NCBI RefSeq assembly: GCF_000516985.1
Contig: NW_006917091.1
Coordinates: 5,576,518 to 5,640,517, forward strand
Reading direction: 5' to 3'
Origin: Pestalotiopsis fici W106-1
Lineage: Eukaryota; Ascomycota; Sordariomycetes; Amphisphaeriales; Sporocadaceae
Length of the DNA: 64,000 nucleotides
The notes under the pieces were generated by a model. It did no database searches and had not been told where the DNA came from. It worked only from the letters and a program-made list of their open reading frames with translations. A program made the translations under genes and the position numbers. This document shows positions 1 to 12,291 of this stretch, in pieces (position 1 is the stretch's first letter; every line of letters begins with the position of its first letter).

Positions 1-1461
1 TCCTATTGGGCATGGAAGAAAAACCCAATTCATACCCCAGAAAAAAAATTGACAATGCAGACTTTAGAGAAAATTGATGGCTGTGGTGGGGTTGGCAGAA
101 AGGTATGTACAGATAGTGAGTGTACTACTACGGAAGTATGTAACGCAGCATTGCAACACAACGGCCGTTTTCTTAGCTTCGGCTGTCGTTAGGTTGTTGG
201 TTCCCTCCAAATGGCTACGGCCAGGCCGAGAGATGCGCCGGCGTCCTATCACCGAGACTCGGAGCAACTGGTATTGAGATACACAAATCAAGACTGCTGG
301 AGGGACTGATGAGGAGTGCGCCGCGATGAAAAGCTCGCATGCTTTTGCTTCATTTGTATCAAGTGAGTACAAGAAAATAGCCGAGGCCAAGCAACATGGC
401 TAGGAGAAAAGTTCTATCCCCGACATGCATCCCCATAGCTTGCTGTTCTACACCTATACCTTCCAAATATTCATGAGTTGCTACACTGTCTGCGAGATAG
501 TATATATTCCGTCATTTATCAAGTGCGTATGCTATATTCATCTTTCCGCGCCGCGCGGATAAGCAAACGAGGCGATCGTCGCCCAGCATAACCCACATGT
601 GGATCTGCAGCCTAGAATTGGAAGTTTTTTTTCCTTCTCGTCTCTCAGCCGCAACCCCGTAATGACAATCGCACTGCTACGTGCCTGTCCGAAATATGTC
701 TCTCAGTATAAACAGGAGTGGATTCGATTACATCTCTACTGGGTCGCACTTAGGGTTTGGGCGGTCGCGAGAAATTATCATCTGTGAACAAGCAGTCACA
801 GCTATTAAACTTTCTCACTACCACCATCAGCTTATGGCATGGCAATAAGATATGCTGGAAGTTTTCTCCACTCGTCAAACCACAACTCCTCCTGTCATCT
901 GGTTTGACGATATAGTGCATTTCTCTAGAAGATACTCATTGAATGTATTGCCTTAAGTAGATCATGGATCATGATTGGTTGACGGATAATGGCCACCATC
1001 ATATCGGGCTCGGTGGTAGGCTACCAAAGAAGTGTAAAGAAGGAAACCGTCTTGCGTGCACTTGCGGTTATAAAAGGATTCATGGTTCTTGAAAACTTCC
1101 TAATGATCTTCTGGAAGTTTCATCGAGATGCTTCATCGATGAAAAGACCTTTGTAATCCACTCGGTCAAAGAGTGTTTACTACTGAGACTTCTGGAAACA
1201 ATTTGGTTTTCTTCCCATTGTCAAACCAGTTGTACCTTGTTCACTATGAGACATGTAGATTGACATAGAAATGTATGTATTAGGCCAAAGAGATTCGTGT
1301 CATTATAATAAGGTGATCGCATTATCGTTCTAGAGCTCACATTCCCGATCAACATCACACCATCAACAGCGACACTACATTCTCAGAGAAAACATCGACA
1401 TCCATTAGCTCATATAATTCTTGTGATCAACTCAGCGCTTACAAGTATCCGAATCATCAAT
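1..1461. other. Intergenic region upstream of the SprT-like gene
   Basis: I see no convincing gene here. The open frames are short, overlap each other and match nothing I recognise. The right-hand 400 bases look like promoter and leader for the gene starting at 1462 and hold the heat-shock-like elements listed separately. Confidence 0.6.
1086..1197. promoter_or_regulatory. Cluster of heat-shock-element-like motifs
   Basis: Three matches to the inverted TTCnnGAA core lie within 112 bases. One is at 1086-1093. One at 1109-1121 is a perfect three-unit array, TTC-tg-GAA-gt-TTC. One is at 1190-1197. They sit about 270-375 bases upstream of the SprT-like start codon. The three-unit form is the minimal high-affinity heat-shock-factor site known from fungi. 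That it drives the downstream gene is inference from position. Confidence 0.5.
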
Positions 1462-2700
1462 ATGGTGGCAAAAGCAACCAGATACGCCGCAGCAGGCCCC
1501 TCGAGTATTAAGCACAAGGCGCTCAACACCGCCGTCAAGTATGCACCGTTTGGCGATCATGACGACGTGGCCAATACGCTCCGCAAGGGCTGCTGGCGAG
1601 CTCGCGACGTCCTCAACTTTACCGTGCAGGCATTCTACAAGCGCAACGAAGATGACCGTCTCTCAGATACGCAGGAAGCAGCTCGCACCCAGTTTATCAA
1701 GGATTATCGCACCCAGTGGGTCCAGTTTGACGGACGTGAGCTTCGTGACGACCCCGTGGAGCCCACGTACAATGATATTCTCGACTTATACAGACAACAT
1801 CTTGACAAGTATTACTTCTTTAGCACATTGTCTGACTACCGACTGGCTGTCCATGCCTGCAACACCAACAGTGGTGATGACTGTTTACCAATCGAGAGCT
1901 GGCAGGAACGCAGGTTGATCATCCCAACCAGTAACCGCAAAACCGTCTTTGATCTTCACGAGGTTCTGGCCGTCCTCTTGCACGAGATGACGCACCTCTA
2001 CCTCCAGCTCACCGTTTGCAAGTGCAGCGACTGCAACGAAGGCATGCTCCTCGGCGTGGGCGCGGCGGACGATCAGCATGGTCCCATTTTCCAAATGCTG
2101 CACCGTCTCATCCTGAGCGACCTCCGCAGCTGGCATGATCAGCTGGCCAAATTCGACGATGACGACTGCCCCGAGAAGTCTGTCAGTCAGTATTCCCTGG
2201 AATGTCACGACGCGGCGTGCGAAGGTTCTACCAAGAGCTGGAAGTACAGATACAATAACAAGGCTCACAAAAAACACTGGATTTCATTGGTGGAGGAGAG
2301 CGACGTCGTGTCTGTCAGAGTCCGCAAGGTGCTTCGGGATTCTCACAAAGCGCTCGAGGCTAAACTACTCAAAGCGGATGAAAAGAAGGACAAGAGCGCC
2401 AAAAGAGAAGACTCTGCTCAGGGTTCGAACAAGTACAAGGATTCAGATGTAGAGTCTGACGTGGCTTCTGATGATTACCGCTACGGCGGTGACTCCAGTA
2501 CGTCTGGTAACAAGGGCAAAGGTAAGGCCAAGCCAGAGTCTAGCAAGACAACGAAGGGAAGGAAGAAGCGGGTCGTATGGAAAAAGCAGCTGGAAGAGTA
2601 TGAAGAGGACACTTCGGCTAGTAGCAATGATGAAGGGGAAGGGTCTGCTGATGATGACGACAAGGGCGGGTCATCAAAGTCAAGCAGCAACACCAACTAA
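1462..2700 (+). CDS. SprT-like (Spartan/Wss1-type) zinc metalloprotease-domain protein
   Basis: Single-exon gene, 412 residues from the ATG at 1462; the frame is open upstream only to a GTG at 1423. The SprT signature is clear: HEMTH at residues 174-178 gives two zinc-binding His and the catalytic Glu. A downstream QHGPIF block (His206) matches the third zinc ligand in the GHGPxF segment of the SprT family. These enzymes are known for DNA-protein crosslink cleavage (Spartan, Wss1) or are uncharacterised. A Cys-rich insert (CKCSDC, 186-191) lies between HExxH and the third His. The last roughly 110 residues are low-complexity, charged and Ser/Asp/Lys-rich, as expected of a disordered nuclear tail. 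No signal peptide is evident. The promoter has a heat-shock-element cluster. Function in this organism is inferred from the domain only. Confidence 0.8.
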   Translation: MVAKATRYAAAGPSSIKHKALNTAVKYAPFGDHDDVANTLRKGCWRARDVLNFTVQAFYKRNEDDRLSDTQEAARTQFIKDYRTQWVQFDGRELRDDPVEPTYNDILDLYRQHLDKYYFFSTLSDYRLAVHACNTNSGDDCLPIESWQERRLIIPTSNRKTVFDLHEVLAVLLHEMTHLYLQLTVCKCSDCNEGMLLGVGAADDQHGPIFQMLHRLILSDLRSWHDQLAKFDDDDCPEKSVSQYSLECHDAACEGSTKSWKYRYNNKAHKKHWISLVEESDVVSVRVRKVLRDSHKALEAKLLKADEKKDKSAKREDSAQGSNKYKDSDVESDVASDDYRYGGDSSTSGNKGKGKAKPESSKTTKGRKKRVVWKKQLEEYEEDTSASSNDEGEGSADDDDKGGSSKSSSNTN

Positions 2701-3123
2701 CATGGCTATGGTACTATGGGGAGACGAGTGAACCGCCAACTGCTTGGTTGGTTTGCTATATGAAGCATGGATATTCTTTGGGCATCAGCTAAACATTCAT
2801 TTGAGCACATCAACATATTCAATGCGAAATATCGCATGCCATCAAAGTCCTTGCTTCATGCATTTCAGACAAGGTCACGTCGGCTGAGTAGTCAAAAGAT
2901 TTTTTAGATAGCAATAGAATTTTCTCTAGTAAGATCCCAATCTTCCGATCAGTCCTTGGTGGCGCTGACTCAAATATGTAAAAATTAACACAACCTATTC
3001 GCAAACCCTAGCATTTATATACAGTCTCGATTTATCACCTTGTCCAAACGAAGTTATGAATCTTCGGGGGTAATGAGGACCAAGGTAACCAAGATATCTA
3101 CTCAACATTGCTCTGCACCAGCT
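2701..3123. other. Convergent intergenic region
   Basis: Shared 3' region between the SprT-like gene and the minus-strand FAD monooxygenase gene. It is AT-rich and I see no coding sequence. Confidence 0.6.
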
Positions 3124-4536
3124 TTATTGACCAATTGTAACACCATTCGACAGCTTCAGGCCGACGGGGAGACCAGTGATGAACTTTGGGTTAACCTGCG
3201 CACCGTCGCGCTTGGCAATCTTCTCCTCAACGTCGCGGTACATGTCGTAGCCGTTCATCTCCTCGATAGTGAGCTTGGCGCTCTCGTCCTCGACATTGTA
3301 ACCCTCGACGTCGGTGTTGCTGGAGAAACCGATACGCTCGTTGATGTTGTAGGCGGCCTTGGCAGCGGCAGCCTGGACCTTGGAGGCGCGCGGCAGGCGC
3401 ACGTCCGAGTAGACCTGCAGAGCTGCCTCGACGTCGCCGTTGAAGTACTTCTTGCTGAAGACGATACCCAAGGCAGCAGCATCCTCAATGGCCATGCAGG
3501 CGCCCTGGCTCTGGTGAGGCATCATGGGGTGGGCGGCGTCACCAAGGATGGCGACGCGCTTCTTGTTCATGAAAGGGTAGGGGTCGTGGACCCAGAGACG
3601 CCAGGGCTGCACCTCAATACCGATGGCAAGGTGGTCACGGACGCGCTTGTCGAGCTCGGGGTAGGGGGCGAGCAGGTCCTCGACCGGCAGGTCCTCGGCA
3701 CCCCAGGCCTGCGATGTGTAGTCACCCTTCTCACGGGGGAAGAAGCAGTAGTACGACAGCAGCTTGCCGCCGTTGCAAGGGCTGAGCACGATCTTGTCAA
3801 ACTTGCCCTCCTGGCCACCCCAGTACTCGAGGGCGTTGTCTGCAGAGTAGTCGGTAAGACCCAGACGGACGGCATCCTCGGTCATGACGTTTGCGTGCAG
3901 ACAGCTGGAGGGTGCAGGGCGCTTCTCTGGGTGAATACCGACAATACCACGAACTGCAGAGCCGATACCGTCGGCACCGACAATGAGGTCGTGTGTCACT
4001 GTTACGCCGTTGTCAAACTCCACCGTGCCCTTCTCCAAGTCAATGTCCTTGCACTGTTTTCTTGGTCAGCATCTCAATTCATTACACAGTATTGTTTGGG
4101 GCCATACCTTGTGGTTAACAATCATCTTGGCAGGGATACCCTCACCCTCCTCCTGGAGCGCAGTGTCCTTCAGCATAGCGTGCATGTACTGACGGTGAAA
4201 CATCCAGTAGACGTATCCCCAGCGCACATGGTAGTCCTCCAGATCGTAGACACTGTAGGGCTCACCAGTGTACCAGTCACGGCTGATGAGCTTCTTGAGA
4301 TGCACGGGATCTCCCTTCTGAACATCGACTCCCCACTCCTCCAACCATCTGGTGCCGTTGGCAGCGCATGATACAGAGGCTCCCTTCTCACCGGCAAAGT
4401 CTGCGCGCTCGTAGATGGTGACCTTGTGTCCAGATCGGCGAAGGGCAATGGCCGTGGACAGACCTCCAATACCACCACCGATAACAGCGACATCAAGCTG
4501 CTTCCAGCCCGACGGGGCAGCGAACTGTGAACCCAT
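3124..4536 (-). CDS. FAD-dependent aromatic monooxygenase (salicylate-hydroxylase-like)
   Basis: Two exons, 4108-4536 and 3124-4053, with a 54-nt intron (donor GTATGG, branch-like TGCTGAC, acceptor ACAG). The product is 452 residues, normal for the family. Group A flavoprotein monooxygenase motifs are all present: the N-terminal FAD-binding GGGIGG (residues 20-25), the central DG motif (GADGIGS) and the GD motif (ILGDAAHP) followed by HQSQGACMAIED. Such enzymes use NAD(P)H and O2 to hydroxylate, sometimes decarboxylate, small aromatic acids such as salicylate or 6-hydroxynicotinate. The exact substrate cannot be read from sequence. It has no signal peptide and is presumably cytosolic. It diverges from a Zn2Cys6 regulator across a 1.1-kb gap, so co-regulation is plausible but inferred. 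Confidence 0.85.
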
Positions 4537-5634
4537 TGTTTATCTTGTGAAGTTGAAAGTCAAAAACCTGGTTTTCTTTCTTTGACTCGTGTTTAATGCA
4601 AGGAGGTCAGCTGATGATATAAAGTTATTGGTGAGATCGACAAGAGGAGTAAAGCTGCGGTGTGATTCTTCATCTTGACTGGCACGGTCGTTTCGAAGCG
4701 TTTATAGATCATGTTTGCGATGCATAGTGGTGAGTATTCCTCTGCATTTTCCGACGGCTGTCGGAAGCGTTCTTCCATGATAAGACGTATTTGCAGAGAC
4801 GCTGTCGAACTCTACTCATGGCTACAGATGGATCGACTGGAAGCCCCAGAGTCATCGACGCCTCTCATTGGCGAGTTACTGCTCAGATCTGGGGAAACTG
4901 GGGCGACGGAGTATGCAATCCTATTACTAGGAGGTTAATGGTAGCGGTTAGGTTCTGCTGCGTGACCGTTTGACCCCCCTTTGATGGTTGCGAGTTTTGG
5001 TAAGAGGAGCATAGAAAGGGAAGCGAGAGAAAAGTGCATTACCCGACAGCGGGAAATACACCTAGATTGCAGGGCGATTCATTTCCGTATCCGGCAGGGC
5101 GCCAATACTGCTGCCGCATGGTGCCAGTCTACTAGAGAATCCGCCTGAACTTTATCTCCTGAGTCGTCAACAGGTGTGTGAGCTCCACTATTATGTGTCG
5201 TGGGTATTTTACGGATCCATATCCCGCTGCCACCTCCGTTCCGTCTCTCTTGCGAGCATCCACCCCCAGACAGTATGCGATCCGCAGCAAAGAGACAGGA
5301 GAGCAATTCCCAAGGCAGTTTGCGAGATCACGATACGACAGGTGCAACAGCCGATTGCTCATGACAATCGAACGACTCTGAGCTGAGCTGAGCTGCTGCT
5401 GACTACCAGAGAAGACACACACTTTGTGGGCTTTTTTTTATTAGACACATACATACAAGTTTGTGCATGGTGTGAGCTCCTTTAGAGAAGCATCCGTGCC
5501 GACATCCGCCACGGCGACCCTACATCCGGCCCGGGCAGATTGCCGAAGGTCAAGGTCGAATACTCGGCCAAACCAGACAACATACCTAGGAGGTCCCGGT
5601 CGTCCGGTAGACGTTCCAGATTATTCTTCTCCAT
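4537..5634. other. Bidirectional intergenic region
   Basis: It separates the divergent monooxygenase and Zn2Cys6 regulator genes and probably contains both promoters. Only short, unrecognisable open frames are seen. Confidence 0.6.
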
Positions 5635-8040
5635 ATGCCCCGGCCCAAGGTCAGACCCGAAGACCGTAGGCGTTCGGTCAGGGCATGCGATACATGCAAG
5701 CATCTGAAAAAGCGGTGCGACTCTCTCCTGCCCTGCACGCCCTGCACCAAAAAGGGCATCTCCGAGTCCTGCGAGTATTCTGAAAAGACTCGCAGACGAC
5801 TCGAGAGGCCCTATTCTCCACCACAGCAGAGATCCGTCCACAAACGGGAGTCACGAGCTGGCTCGGCTTCCAGCCATGCTCCGAGCAGTAGTGCTCCGCA
5901 GGCCAACCATGAGCCCACGGTTTTCGAGGACACACGGGATAACACTCGCGCAAACACTCGAGAAAATACACCTGCACCCTTTGTAGGACAAAAGCCTGTT
6001 ATGTTGTTCAGTTCAACTGGTGAAAAAGGTAAAGAGAAGGGAAAAATATGCCTCCTGCAATCCTGCATCGCTGACCTGTGATTCTAGTCTTTGTTGGAAA
6101 CACAGCAGCACTTTCGTTCCATCAATTCCTAAGGAAGATATTGAAGCGTTTTGCTGGACCGTCAAGTTTCACGGAAGGCCAACAGAGTCGTCGAATGCTC
6201 GAAATAGACATTCCCGACAGTGAAGCCAGCGCGTTTCACGATGACCTGACAGAGGAAGACAAGAGAGCACTGATACAGTGCTTTCTGGATGCTGTGAGTC
6301 TATGCGCATCATCAGAGCACACCAAAGTACACGACTGCTGACGCGTTATCAGTCATGTGGACTACTAGACCTCTTCACACAACCAGATATCGAGCGGCTC
6401 ATCAGTCTAGCTCGGCATGCACAAGAAAATGGCCTCGATCAGATCCGTGGTACACACCGGGAAGACCTAGCATCCTTTTATGCAATGATTGCGATAGGTG
6501 CACAATGTCGAGGGCGTGATCTCCAGGAACGATTAAATGCGGCGAGGTACTTTTCCAAGGCACGACAATTGTCCTTTGAGAGTATGCTGCAGGATCCCAC
6601 CACAAACATGGCTCGCGCCTTTCTCCTAATGGCCTTTTTCATGTTTGGAGCATGTCGTAGGAATACTGCATTCATGTTTATTGGTGTTGCTTCGAAAGCC
6701 GCTGTCGTTCTCGGGTTACACGTATCTGGGCAATACAAGTATTTGTCACCTGAAGAACGCGATATGAGGTTGGTTGCATTCCATCTGCACGCATCTGATG
6801 CATATCTCTAATTAAGAACGATACAGGCTACGGACAGGTAAAAGCATCAGAGCACTAGATCTAGTGTGCAGTTCGATACTAGGCAGGCCCGGTAGCACGC
6901 TCTCCCTTCGCGCCGACGACGTATACGCTAGCGACCTAAGCCCAGAGTCTACAGGGCACCGAGCTGTGGCCTTGAGCGCAACCTACGAGGCCTCGACGGT
7001 ACTCGAATCCATCGTCCACAAAGCCGCCCAAGACAGCAACATGGATGCCGGTACCGCTGAGAACTTTCTCCAGATGCTCAAGGAGTGGAGCGGCGCATTA
7101 CCGCCAATTCTCCGCCAACGGCGCCGGAGCGACTCGATGCAACTGGACCCGTCGTATAGAGAATCATCGATTGGGAATATCCACGTTGCGTGTACTTATT
7201 ATTTTGGAGTTATATTAACGACTCGCCACTTTCTCATCCAGCACACGATGCCGCTCTTGCGAAAACCTCCGATGCAGGGAGCGACCGGTGACAAGAGTTC
7301 GTTTCGCGACCATGGCAAAGTGGCAGAAATGGCTCACGTCTGTATCGATGCAGCTGTATACATGGCACAGATGTGTGCAGAGGCTGCAGACGGAGGGGTG
7401 CTGCTGGGGAACATGTGCATCCTCAAGTAAGTTCAACATAAATAGCGGTTTTGCGGAAATTAATACTGACATCTACTTGATAGGGCCTGGATATTTGCTG
7501 CTGGGCTAGTCTTGGGATTTTGTCTCTTATCAGGCGACCAAACCAATACACATGCAGGCGAAGCATTTGACGGATCTCGAAGGGTACTCGCATGGCTAGG
7601 CCAATTAAGCCCACAGGCTCAACAATATCATGAAATTTTGACGAGCTTCTCCGACGCCATTACCACGTACAAGGCCAAGCTAGCCCGCGAGAAAGAAAGA
7701 TCAAAAGTGCCACTGGTGGAAAAAATATTGTCATTGGAGCCTGTCGGTGGCCCGCAAGACCAGCCAGGCTCAATGACGTCCATGTTGGATGGTGTTGATG
7801 CGACATTGTCGCTCCCCGAGGCCCCCGATAGTGAAACAACGCCGACATCGTGGTCCGACATATTAGGAACACAGGTATATTTTAGAAAACACAACTGCAA
7901 TTCTCTTTGCAATCTCGGACTGACACTTTCTATAGTCTCTGCTAGATTTCCCAGTACCTCCTGGTGAAGACGAAGTCATGCTCAACCTGTTTTGGGATGG
8001 ATACGCAATGAACTTTGGTGCGCCTGTTCCCCACCAGTGA
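5635..8040 (+). CDS. Zn2Cys6 fungal transcription factor
   Basis: Six exons fit by splice signals and phase: 5635-6028, 6088-6293, 6353-6768, 6827-7426, 7484-7874 and 7936-8040, giving 703 residues. The N-terminus carries a binuclear zinc cluster, ACDTCKHLKKRC followed by CTPC and a sixth Cys, at about residues 19-46. A Ser/Arg-rich linker follows, then the fungal-specific regulatory region. That region is recognisable from the LSF-x2-FLR segment after intron 1, the SKAAVVLGLHVSG stretch and the RLRTGKSIRALDLVCSSILGRP block created by joining exons 3 and 4. It is expected to act as a nuclear DNA-binding regulator. Its position opposite a FAD monooxygenase suggests a local-pathway regulator, but the target is unknown. 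Confidence 0.85.
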
Positions 8041-9338
8041 GCTCTACGGACTATATAGTTACAGATGAATGAAATAATGTATTGAATTATTCCTATGACG
8101 ACTCTCGTGACACCCAGAAGAACGTACCGGATTTTCCCTCGGCATCTGAAGGTTAACCCGCTGACTTCCTTTCACGACTTGATACATTCGGATTGCCCTA
8201 GAGAAAGATCGAGGGCCGAAACGAAAATGAAAGCGTGAATTATGCCATCTAGGTTTCAAGCGACTTTCTTCAACTATTGATATAATATGTAGGGCGGCTG
8301 GGGCGGCAAGGGTTTTTCTTCTTTGGTTCCCCGTCTCACTGTTCTTCTCATCTCCTTTATGATGTCTAAAATTGCGGTGAAATCGTTGCGCAGCTGCGCG
8401 CCCAATCAAATCGCAGTGAAGCACTACTTTTTCCAATCGATCTTCTCATCTCCTTCGTGAGGGTTAAAATTGCAGTGCAACCACGCCATTCCAGGTGTTG
8501 GTCCGTGCCGCTATGAAAGAAATTATCTTGGGGAATACTCTAAGTTCTACCCCGGCAGAAATCACGGATCCGAAATGCCCATACTCAAATAACGATGTCG
8601 CTGGCGTTGGATTACGGGCATTCCCATCTCATATACCTAATGGCGGATTCCACGACCATTTTCGGCCGAAAAAGCCGGAGCCGAACAGCTTGCTGTCATC
8701 CCGTCTCACTCTTACCACGAGCAGTAGGTCTGCGGCTAAATTTTCTCCAAGCGTCTCTCGAACATGGTATCAATGCTTCAATTTCATCTCGGCCCGGCAT
8801 TCACGGAGAACGATGGTGACTGATCTGTTACCTGGATTTCTGTTTTGGAAAAACTAAAAAGACTCCGCAATTCCCCGCATCAAGAAATGCTTCCGAACGT
8901 CATCGACAGAGCAGTCTTTGCATAACGCAAAGTATCGCAATGGTATATCTGGCGCAAGAGTAATACGGCTCAATATTCACATGGAATATATAGTTGCGTG
9001 AGTCATGTCAAGGTTGCTGACCGGAGTTAATGGACGTAAATGTCAACTGGAGTCCATCAGCTAGGATTAAGAGCTCGCCTCGGCATCACCAAGGTGGGGC
9101 CAAAGCGAGGGAGGTCTAATGTAGAAAAGATGGTTCAAGATTGGAGGCTGAGGCTACGGGATGTCAACTACCCGTCTTTAGTACCTAGTATACTTTCCCA
9201 TGATACACGTCAGACGAGAAGCTCGTTGGGTATAAATACTCCAACCATAGCGCCTGAACAGTGGACCGAGAAAATCAATACAACATTCTGAATACTTGTC
9301 CATTCTTCATCACCTACAACGCAATTACCGTCAACAAG
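8041..9338. other. Intergenic region
   Basis: Nothing convincingly coding. The right end carries a TATA-like motif (GGGTATAAATAC near 9228) and a pyrimidine-containing leader just ahead of the GST gene. Confidence 0.55.
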
Positions 9339-10121
9339 ATGTCTATCGAAGTCTACCACCTCCACCTATCCCAATCTGAGCGCATTGTCTGGCTCCTCGA
9401 GGAGTTGGATATTCCATACAATCTGCACGTCTTCAAGAGAAACCCTACGACTGCGCTCTCCCCAGATGATCTCAAGGCTGTCGTACGTGAATTCCTCCTT
9501 TCGCATATCTGAATTGGCAGCTAATATTTCACGCAGACCCCCTACGGCACGGCCCCTTACTTTCGGGATACTTCAGTGACTCCAGAGGTGACCCTCTCCG
9601 AGTCTTCTGCCATTGCTCAGTACATCCTGGCCAAGTATCCTGCCTCGTCAAGTGGTTCCCGCATGATCCGGGAGCCGTCCGACCCAGACTTTGCCCAGTA
9701 CCTGCAGTGGTTCCACTACGCAAACGGCTCCCTCCAGGCCTCGGTATCGCGGCAAATGACCATTGTACTGGCCGGGCTGGGCAACAGCGACGTGGCCAAG
9801 ATCTTCATGGCCCGTTTTGCGAGCCAGCTCAAGATTATCGAAGCGCATCTGGGCGAGAACAAGTGGTTTGCCGGCGCGGAACCCTCGGCCGCGGACGTCA
9901 TGTCCATGTTTAGTCTCTCCACCATGCGCGGGTTCAGCCCGTACAATCTAGGCCCCTACCCCAATATCCTCCGTTGGATGAAGGACGTGTCCGAGCGGCC
10001 GGCGTACAAGCGGGCCCTGGAGAAGGGCGATTTCGGCATGGCGCCCATGATTGATCCGATCACTAGAAGATTTACAGAGTTTCCGAGCTTCAAGAAGGCA
10101 CTAGAGAGTGTTGAGGTTTGA
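9339..10121 (+). CDS. Glutathione S-transferase
   Basis: Two exons, 9339-9482 and 9537-10121, with a 54-nt intron (GTACGT...CGCAG), giving 242 residues. The N-terminal thioredoxin-like domain shows a start typical of GSTs (EVYHLHLSQSERIVWLLEEL), a conserved TPYGTAPYF segment with the cis-Pro, and the glutathione-contacting ESSAIAQYIL helix. The C-terminal half is an all-alpha GST domain ending near PTYKRALEKG-like sequence (residues about 210-225). It is a cytosolic conjugation or peroxidase enzyme of xenobiotic and oxidative-stress metabolism. It lies downstream of an aromatic monooxygenase and regulator, which fits a detoxification role, but shared control is not shown by the sequence. Confidence 0.88.
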
Positions 10122-11306
10122 CGAAGAAAGCTCTAAATAAATTTGCACTATGCGCGTAGCTAGAAAGCTGAACGCGAATCTCCGATTCACTCGACACCGC
10201 AAATACATGGAGTGGGCCCGATAATGAGGAGAATCTAACATTCCACTCAGTCGATGTCCAGTTGGATATGTTGCTGGACCAATGAGAAAGTAAAATAAAC
10301 AGACTCAAATACACAAGACATTAACTTACTGTTCAATTGGATTCCTGAACCTGATCATACCTGTTTGCAATTGCATCTCGCTTCGTATTTAAACAAGGAA
10401 GTGGTGATCGAGAGGCTATTAGGCAGAAAAATGATATAATCCAAATTTACGGGACAAGAGAGACAAATGCAAGGCCAATATAAAGAAGAGCATGCATGGA
10501 TCGCGACGACATATTTTAAGTCTTACACATTGGATGTGGCTTCTGTATTAACTACATACCTAGCAATGGGCTGCTCACACGAGGCTCAAGTCATCGGCAG
10601 GACCATTCCAGCGCCGAGTCGCCTAGGAAAGCCACCACATTTTGGCGGTTCCACAACTGACCATTGACAGGCGAGAGTCTTATCGCAATACTGAATGGCG
10701 GTAATTACGTCATATCATACCAGCTACATGGGCCACGCCCACGATGTCGGACCACGATGCTTTGAAACCATGGCATTTGTTCCAAAAGCTGGAGAGGCCT
10801 ATCAAATTGCAATGTTGGCAGACCAGCCTCGGAGATGTACCGGTTGGGCACCTGTCGCGAACCCAAAATAGAGATAGATGCTGGTAGCTTTTGGAGGTTT
10901 GGACGATGACGACAGCGGGGCATTTACGCTACGCTACTCAGTGACCTTTGACGAGGCACTGTATGTAGCTATATGTAAACAATGACTATCCTGACTTGCG
11001 CCTGGAGGTTTTTGGCAGCTTTTGATATAAATCACTTCGCATCACATCCTAGAAACAAACCCGAGAACTTGAGTGTCAAACAATAGTTGAACAGTCAGGC
11101 ATTGGAAAAATTGCTAGAAGCTTCGTAAGTTCTTCAGATCCCATGATTATCCCGCAACAGCCACCCATGCTCAGCCGATGTCTCGCGCTAGCTATAAGAG
11201 TCATGCCATGCCCAGCTCCCTTTCGCAGTCGCAACGCTTCAGTTCTGATCTTTACGACACAGATTCTTTTTACATATCATCACAAACTACAAAGTAATTC
11301 GCAAAC
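10122..11306. other. Intergenic region
   Basis: No supported gene. A GAAGCTTC (11117-11124) resembles a two-unit heat-shock element about 180 bases before the DUF3602 gene, and a long AC-rich leader precedes its ATG. Confidence 0.55.
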
Positions 11307-12291
11307 ATGACTGCTCCCGAGGTATCGCACGGCAGGTTAGTATCCGCTATTACCTCTCTTCCTTCATCGGCATCCCCCGAGAAGCAGCAGGCAGCCGGCT
11401 CCTTTGTCTGTTTGTAATGCTGCTCTCAAGCGCGACAACATGCCTGGAGCCGTGGTGGAAGAAGTCGAATGAGAAAAACAAGGACTAACTCTTGTCATCA
11501 AACAGAGGTGGGGCTGGAAACATCAACCCAGACGACACAAAGTACGTCGATGGCGAGATTGTACGAGCGGGGACGCCCGGTTCCCAAGGTGCTGGAGCAT
11601 ACAGCACTGGCCGTGGAGGTGAGTGATGAGCACTTCCCACACTTTCCAAGGTTGCCCAGCGGCCTCTGGTGATGCAGTATCGCTATCCTGGTCGCCCGAG
11701 GCTGGTCTGGGCTTGGCGCAACCAATATCCATTCACAACCCATCCTCGAATTCTGGGCGCATGGGGGTTCACTGCAATCTTTTTGGTCACTCGACCGATC
11801 CTTTTCAAGACGAGGATCTAATCACATCTTCACAAATTTCTTCTTGTTCTTTTGACTGACGCTGTCTCACTCACAGGCGAGGGAAACATTGGTGACCGGG
11901 GTGTTGTTCCCACTGCTCGGACGGATGAGGATATTGTACCCGATGCCGCGCTACGCCCGGTTGAAGACGACACGGCACACACTGGCAGAGGTAAGCGCAA
12001 AAACGAGCCGTGTTCTTTTGTTTTCAATCATTCCACAAATACTGCAAACCCGCGATCGTGGATAAAGATCGGATTGAGGGCTTTGGCGGGTTCTACACAT
12101 TGTTACTTTTGCACAAGTTCGTCTAATGCTAATGTATTCCCTTCATAGGCGGTGCCGGCAATGTGCATCTTGGCCCCGAGCACAAGAAGAAGAGAGTGAT
12201 GGACGGCGCCCAGCATGAAGAAGCCTCGGCTCAGCACGGCAGCGTCGCCGACAAGCTGAAGCATAAGGTTCTCGGCGTTTTCAAGAAATAA
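11307..12291 (+). CDS. DUF3602 repeat protein
   Basis: Four exons: 11307-11335, 11506-11618, 11877-11990 and 12149-12291. All junctions have GTNAG-type donors and YAG acceptors and keep phase, giving 132 residues. The protein is built from the glycine-rich GRGGAGNI-type unit that defines DUF3602. The unit occurs three times: RGGAGNI, GRGGEGNIG and GRGGAGNVH. The rest is hydrophilic, and the C-terminus (KLKHKVLGVFKK) could form a basic amphipathic helix. The family is small, fungal and functionally uncharacterised. Most open frames in this stretch are artefacts of its introns. The introns (170, 258 and 158 nt) are long for this locus, and each interrupts the repeat motif. Confidence 0.85.

Noticed and set aside
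3040..4371. 443-codon plus-strand open frame
   Set aside because: It lies antisense to the monooxygenase exons, runs through the intron, and is a compositional mirror of GC-rich coding sequence with no recognisable domain.
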